This document shows positions 60,901 to 64,000 of a stretch of 64,000 bases of DNA, in pieces. How positions within the stretch are numbered: the stretch's first letter is position 1; every line of letters starts with the position of its first letter. The translations under genes were made by a program, and so were the position numbers. The DNA is from Crotalaria pallida (lineage: Eukaryota; Streptophyta; Magnoliopsida; Fabales; Fabaceae), in NCBI GenBank assembly GCA_037953625.1, contig CM075653.1, positions 95,645,639 to 95,709,638 of the forward strand, read 5' to 3'. Below the pieces are notes generated by a model. The model saw only the letters and a list, made by a program, of their open reading frames with translations. It searched no databases and was not told the origin of the DNA.

Positions 60901-62065
60901 TGGATGGACTTTAGCGGATATTCCTGGAATTAGCCCCTCCATGTGCATGCACCGCATTTTGTTGGAGGATGGGGCTAAACCAGTGAGACAACCCCAAAGA
61001 CGATTGAACCCCCAGATTCTTGATGTGGTTAAGAAAGAGGTCACCAAGCTGCTCCAAGCGGGTATCATCTACCCAATTTCAGATAGCACTTGGGTGAGCC
61101 CGGTGCAAGTTGTCCCCAAGAAGTCTGGTGTCACAGTTGTCAAAAATGAGAAGGATGAGCTGATTCCCACTAGAGTGCAGAACAGTTGGAGAGTCTGCAT
61201 TGATTACAGAAAGCTCAACCAGGCGACTCGCAAGGATCATTTCCCTCTCCCCTTCATTGATCAGATGTTGGAGCGCCTGGCAGGTAAATCTCATTATTGC
61301 TTCTTAGATGGATTCTCTGGTTATTTTCAAATTTGTATTGCACCAGAGGACCAACATAAGACCACATTTACCTGTCCTTTTGGCACATTTGCGTATAGAA
61401 AGATGCCTTTTGGCCTATGCAATGCTCCTGCCACATTTCAAAGATGTATGATGAGTATTTTCACTGACTTGCTCGAGCATTGCATAGAGGTCTTCATGGA
61501 TGATTTTAGTGTTTATGGCTCCTCATTTGATGCATGTCTTGATAATTTGACTAAGGTGCTTAACAGGTGCATTGAGACTAACCTTGTCTTGAATTTTGAA
61601 AAATGCCACTTCATGGTAGAACAAGGCATAGTCTTAGGGCACATTGTTTCGCACAAGGGCATAGAAGTTGACCCTGCTAAGCTGCATGTAATATCACATT
61701 TGCCTTACCCCTCTTGCGTGCGAGAGGTGCGTTCTTTTCTTGGTCATGCAGGTTTCTATCGCAGGTTTATTCAGAACTTTAGCAACATTGCCCTTCCTCT
61801 TTCCAAGTTGCTTCAAAAGGATGCCCCATGGGAATTTGGAGACCAATGCAAGAGGGCATTTGATGAATTGAAGAAAGCACTGACCACCACTCCCATCATC
61901 CAACCACCTGATTGGACCCTCCCATTTGAGCTCATGACTGATGCTTCAAATTATGCTTTGGGAGCAGTTCTCTCCCAAAGGGTTGGTAAGCTGTCGCATG
62001 TGATTTATTATGCTTCTAGGACTTTAGATGCAGCACAGGTTAATTACACAACAACTGAAAAATAA
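57983..62065 (+). CDS. ATH-A gag-pol: gag, protease, RT, start of RNase H (1360 aa)
   Basis: Long open frame. Gag domain at residues about 75-260 (GLAGEDPHKHLKKFH, FLEKFFPANRTTAIRKEI, YFYEGLNFMERNM); a Cys/His segment CGICTSIEHPTDAC near residue 335; a Gln/Pro-rich linker (residues about 400-620); protease LDLGASINVMP near residue 697. RT begins near residue 970 with SWRVCIDYRKLN, KMPFGLCNAPATFQRCM and the catalytic FMDDFSVYGS box near residue 1170. RNase H starts with LMTDASNYALGAVLSQR. The frame stops at TAA 62063-62065 inside RNase H, and the same frame resumes immediately at 62069. The stop fits a GAA-type Glu codon changed by one base. Encodes particle proteins and replication enzymes. 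Confidence 0.93.
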   Translation: MTRGNPSYLHPYNPEIDRTYHRLVRQNRNQSLGSESESSYSPSNSDSVSISSIPSTFIQSDSIHCDNMAQPPPRERTLRELAAPDFTIEDSCIRYPDEDVPFELRTGLIHLLPKFHGLAGEDPHKHLKKFHIVCTTMKPHDVQEDHVCLRAFPHSLEGLAQDWLSDLAPGSITSWDDLKRAFLEKFFPANRTTAIRKEISGIRQQHGESLYDYWERFKRLCASCPHHQISEQLLIQYFYEGLNFMERNMVDAASGGTLGDMTPLQARSKIEKMASNCQQFHARSNSDAIVVRDVNDVGADSGKVEKLEQKIDSLTTLVTQLAVNQKKMILPARVCGICTSIEHPTDACPSLQQRQPMTSGDQPEAYAANIYNNRGPQQHNHDLSSNRYNPGWRNHPNLKWSDQQQQPPPNVPFQNTAGPSRPPYVPPPIQQQRQQQQQQVVHPAPSAPPSNQPTLEELVRQMTMQNLQFQQETRASIQRQEASIQTLTNQMGQMATSLNNLQSQNSDKLPSQTVINPQNQNVSAINLRSGKQIVTPTPQPHLNNDALASSKGKSQVVDEGKHASTKENHPTQPSSTSTTSPAVVLQPPPVPLPFPPRVPQNKRVEEVDKDILDTFRKVEVNIPLLDAIKQIPRYAKFLKELCTHKRRLKGNERISMGRNVSALIGKPIPHIPEKCKDPGTFSIPCIIGNVKFENAMLDLGASINVMPMSVFKSLSLGPLQPTGVVIQLANRSTAHPAGLIEDVLVRVEELIFPADFYILDMEDDSPRNVVPIILGRPFLKTARTKIDVHSGSLSMEFDGSVIRFDIFHAMKHFPEDHSVFHVDLLDDLIDEHMLDILHHDFELPSFTDSFTCPSCTNSGWCTACTEIAQFLDSATASDDSYVIDSDYANPNPISVMHESDSLVHVQAAKSISVVPLVPSIMQAPSLDLKPLPPHLKYAYLEDEQKLPVIISTSLSIDQEEKLLDVIRKNKRAIGWTLADIPGISPSMCMHRILLEDGAKPVRQPQRRLNPQILDVVKKEVTKLLQAGIIYPISDSTWVSPVQVVPKKSGVTVVKNEKDELIPTRVQNSWRVCIDYRKLNQATRKDHFPLPFIDQMLERLAGKSHYCFLDGFSGYFQICIAPEDQHKTTFTCPFGTFAYRKMPFGLCNAPATFQRCMMSIFTDLLEHCIEVFMDDFSVYGSSFDACLDNLTKVLNRCIETNLVLNFEKCHFMVEQGIVLGHIVSHKGIEVDPAKLHVISHLPYPSCVREVRSFLGHAGFYRRFIQNFSNIALPLSKLLQKDAPWEFGDQCKRAFDELKKALTTTPIIQPPDWTLPFELMTDASNYALGAVLSQRVGKLSHVIYYASRTLDAAQVNYTTTEK

Positions 62066-62068
62066 CTT

Positions 62069-63685
62069 TTGGCTATTGTTTTTGCCCTTGACAAGTTTAG
62101 ATCATATTTGCTTGGTTCTAAGGTTGTAGTGTACACTGATCATGCTGCTCTGAAGTATCTTTTGAAAAAGACAGATTCCAAACCTAGGTTGATTAGGTGG
62201 ATGTTGCTCCTCCAGGAGTTTGATCTTGAGATTCAGGATCGGAGTGGTGCGCATAACCTTGTCGCAGACCACTTGAGCAGGATAGAGAGAGAGGAGGATG
62301 CATTTCCTATCCGGGATAACTTCCCGGATGAGCAGCTTTTATCTTTACATGTTTCCCATCCCCTTCCCCAAACTCCTTGGTTTGCAGACATTGTTAATTA
62401 TCTCGTTGCTTCTGTTTTTCCTGCCTTGGCATCCAAAGCTCAAAGAGACAAATTAAAGAGCGATGCCAAGCATTATGTATGGGATGACCCCTATTTATTG
62501 CGTTTTTGCAGTGATCAGGTCATTCGCAGGTGCATTCCAGACCAAGAGATCCAATCGGTTCTCCAATTTTGCCATGCTTCACCAGTGGGAGGCCACCTTG
62601 GTACTCAAAGGACAGCACGAAAGGTGCTGGATTCTGGATTTTATTGGCCTACCATTTTCAAGGATGCGAGCAACATCTGCAGCTCGTGTGAGCAGTGTCA
62701 AAGAGCAGGAGGCGCCCTATCTTGGAGGCAACAGATGCCGCAACAACCTATGTTGTTTTGTGAGGTGTTTGACGTCTGGGGTATAGATTTCATGGTCCCC
62801 TTTCCTGTTTCTTTTGGTTTTTATTATATCTTACTTGCTGTGGATTACGTATCCAAATGGGTGCAAGGTAAGGCCACCAGGACTAATGATGCTCAGGTTG
62901 TTGTAGATTTTGTCAGGTCTAATATCCTTTGCAGGTTTGGCATACCTAGAGCCATAGTCAGTGACCAAGGCACACACTTCTGCAATAGATCCATGCAAGC
63001 TTTGCTCAAGAAGTATGGGGTTGTGCACAAAGTCTCTACACCCTATCACCCCCAAACCAACGGGCAAGCGGAGATTTCAAATAGAGAGATCAAGCGGATT
63101 TTGGAGAAGATGGTGAAGCCTAATAGAAAGGATTGGAGCACACGATTGGAGGATGCTCTATGGGCCCATCGGACCGCTTACAAGGCACCCATAGGGATGT
63201 CACCCTATCGGGTTGTCTTTGGTAAGGCGTGCCACCTGCCTGTGGAGATAGAGCACCGTGCATATTGGGCTGTGAAGCAATGTAACTTAGCTCTTGATCA
63301 AGCGGGTGAGGAGAGGAAGCTGCAGTTGAGTGAGCTAGATGAGATCCGCTTGGAGGCCTATGAGAACTCCAAATTCTACAAAGAGAAGACCAAGAAGCTT
63401 CATGATAACTCCATTTCCAGAAAGGAGTTCTTGGTTGGTCAAAAAGTTTTGCTCTACAACTCTAGGCTTGGACTCATGAGTGGAAAGCTCCGCTCTAAAT
63501 GGATTGGACCGTTTGTAGTCACCCAAGTGTTTCCTTATGGCACTGTGGAGATCAAGAGTGAGTCCATGAACAAGAGCTTCAAAGTCAATGGCCACCAACT
63601 CAAGCCTTTCCTAACCACCCCTTCTTTGGATGATGCACCTGTGGAGGAGGCCTCATTGGTCGACCCCACTTTTGAACAACCATGA
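62069..63685 (+). CDS. ATH-A pol, distal part: rest of RNase H and integrase (538 aa)
   Basis: In frame with the upstream ORF, separated by a single stop. Starts within RNase H (YTDHAALKYLLKK, VADHLSRIE). Integrase has the zinc-binding HHCC region (CHASPVGGHLGTQRTARKVL, then CSSCEQCQ), core motifs GIDFMVPFPV, SDQGTHF and HPQTNGQAEISNREIKRILE with the catalytic triad, then a C-terminal GKLRSKWIGPFVV module and no chromodomain. Ends at 63685 with the usual HQLKPFL-type tail. Full-length for Athila. As the only stop lies in the RNase H domain, readthrough or loss would be needed for integrase. Confidence 0.92.
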   Translation: MAIVFALDKFRSYLLGSKVVVYTDHAALKYLLKKTDSKPRLIRWMLLLQEFDLEIQDRSGAHNLVADHLSRIEREEDAFPIRDNFPDEQLLSLHVSHPLPQTPWFADIVNYLVASVFPALASKAQRDKLKSDAKHYVWDDPYLLRFCSDQVIRRCIPDQEIQSVLQFCHASPVGGHLGTQRTARKVLDSGFYWPTIFKDASNICSSCEQCQRAGGALSWRQQMPQQPMLFCEVFDVWGIDFMVPFPVSFGFYYILLAVDYVSKWVQGKATRTNDAQVVVDFVRSNILCRFGIPRAIVSDQGTHFCNRSMQALLKKYGVVHKVSTPYHPQTNGQAEISNREIKRILEKMVKPNRKDWSTRLEDALWAHRTAYKAPIGMSPYRVVFGKACHLPVEIEHRAYWAVKQCNLALDQAGEERKLQLSELDEIRLEAYENSKFYKEKTKKLHDNSISRKEFLVGQKVLLYNSRLGLMSGKLRSKWIGPFVVTQVFPYGTVEIKSESMNKSFKVNGHQLKPFLTTPSLDDAPVEEASLVDPTFEQP

Positions 63686-64000
63686 CTTAGGGAGTCTCCT
63701 TTTCTCCTTCCTTACTCTTTTTATTACACTTGTCTATATCTGTCTGATTCTGCTATTTGTGTTCCATTGAGGACAATGTGTGATTTAAGTGTGGGGGGAA
63801 GAGTAGTTTAGGTTGCATATTTTGCTTTGATTTTTTTTTTAGGTTTTGCTTAGTTTTGGGCATTTTCTTGCATGTTTTTGCTTCACTTTAGTAGAGTTTT
63901 GGTATCTTGTGTCTGAATTCATGCATTTCTGTGTGTAAAGTTGCTTTTGATAATTAAGAGGTGGTAACACTGTGATAGAATTGTCCCTTTTGTGAGGATT
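63686..64000 (+). other. ATH-A sequence after pol
   Basis: T-rich non-coding sequence with TGAGGACAATGTGTGATTTAAG followed by GTGTGGGGGGAAG at about 63791, a signature commonly found after pol in Athila/Calypso-type elements and possibly an internal polypurine tract. No ORF; an env-like gene might begin beyond the window. Confidence 0.6.

Larger units (their letters stand above)
56242..64000 (+). mobile_element. ATH-A: Athila-lineage Ty3/gypsy element (right end outside window)
   Basis: LTR 56242-57291 (TGATGAGC...GATCA), tRNA-Asp-type primer site, ~670-base leader, long gag-pol ORF with one in-frame stop, then non-coding 3' sequence with a GTGGGGGGAAG purine run at about 63793. Order protease-RT-RNaseH-integrase without a chromodomain, and primer site TGGCGCCGTTGCCGGGGA, identify Athila. 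Its 3' LTR and any env-like ORF are beyond 64000. The best preserved coding element in the window. Confidence 0.92.

Overview
This window is plant (most likely dicot) nuclear heterochromatin made almost entirely of nested LTR retrotransposons. I found no host gene, tRNA or rRNA. The plant call rests on plant-specific lineages: Tekay/Del-type chromoviruses (chromodomain-like tail after integrase, iMet-type primer site), an Athila element (tRNA-Asp-type primer site), a Tat-lineage remnant with an antisense extra ORF, and Copia-type LTRs. The names below are labels for this answer only.

Layout. (1) 1-350: 3' end of a Copia-like LTR. (2) 797-13287: LARD-1, a complete + strand non-autonomous element with two ~5.6 kb LTRs, a 1.27 kb non-coding interior, a primer site, a polypurine tract and a perfect 5-bp target duplication (ATATT). 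(3) 14603-20445: TEK-C, a decayed minus-strand Tekay-type element (3.4 kb LTR, polypurine tract, pol scraps). (4) 20524-24630: a Tat-lineage remnant with minus-strand RT-RNaseH-integrase and an opposite-strand, apparently spliced extra ORF. (5) 24815-54854: TEK-B, a minus-strand Tekay-type gag-pol element with LTRs of about 5 kb, broken up by later insertions: an Athila-like solo LTR (26712-28110), a whole second Tekay element TEK-A (+, 31398-42387), a Copia-like LTR in pol (45660-47187) and a Copia solo LTR in gag (50264-51802, TSD GCATG). (6) 54855-56241: fragment of another LTR cutting TEK-B's 5' LTR. (7) 56242-64000: ATH-A, a + strand Athila element with a nearly intact gag-pol (one in-frame stop), running off the right edge.

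How the parts relate. TEK-B and LARD-1 share primer-site start, polypurine context and blocks of LTR similarity, so TEK-B's family is a plausible protein donor for LARD-1. The flanks of TEK-A repeat the same 1.67 kb of TEK-B LTR on both sides, which points to recombination between TEK-B LTR copies after TEK-A inserted.

The most interesting signal is not a gene. Several unrelated LTRs each carry an array of short hairpin-forming units with a nearly constant loop and variable, compensating arms (15310-15996; 26196-26640 and 53396-53850; 27731-27839; 33235-33317; 55576-56225). Paralogous units inside one array show paired compensatory changes. A second recurring signal is the palindrome ACTCGAGT, about a dozen or more copies each in a Tekay LTR and in a Copia-like LTR. 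I have not found these described as a common design, but I could not search.
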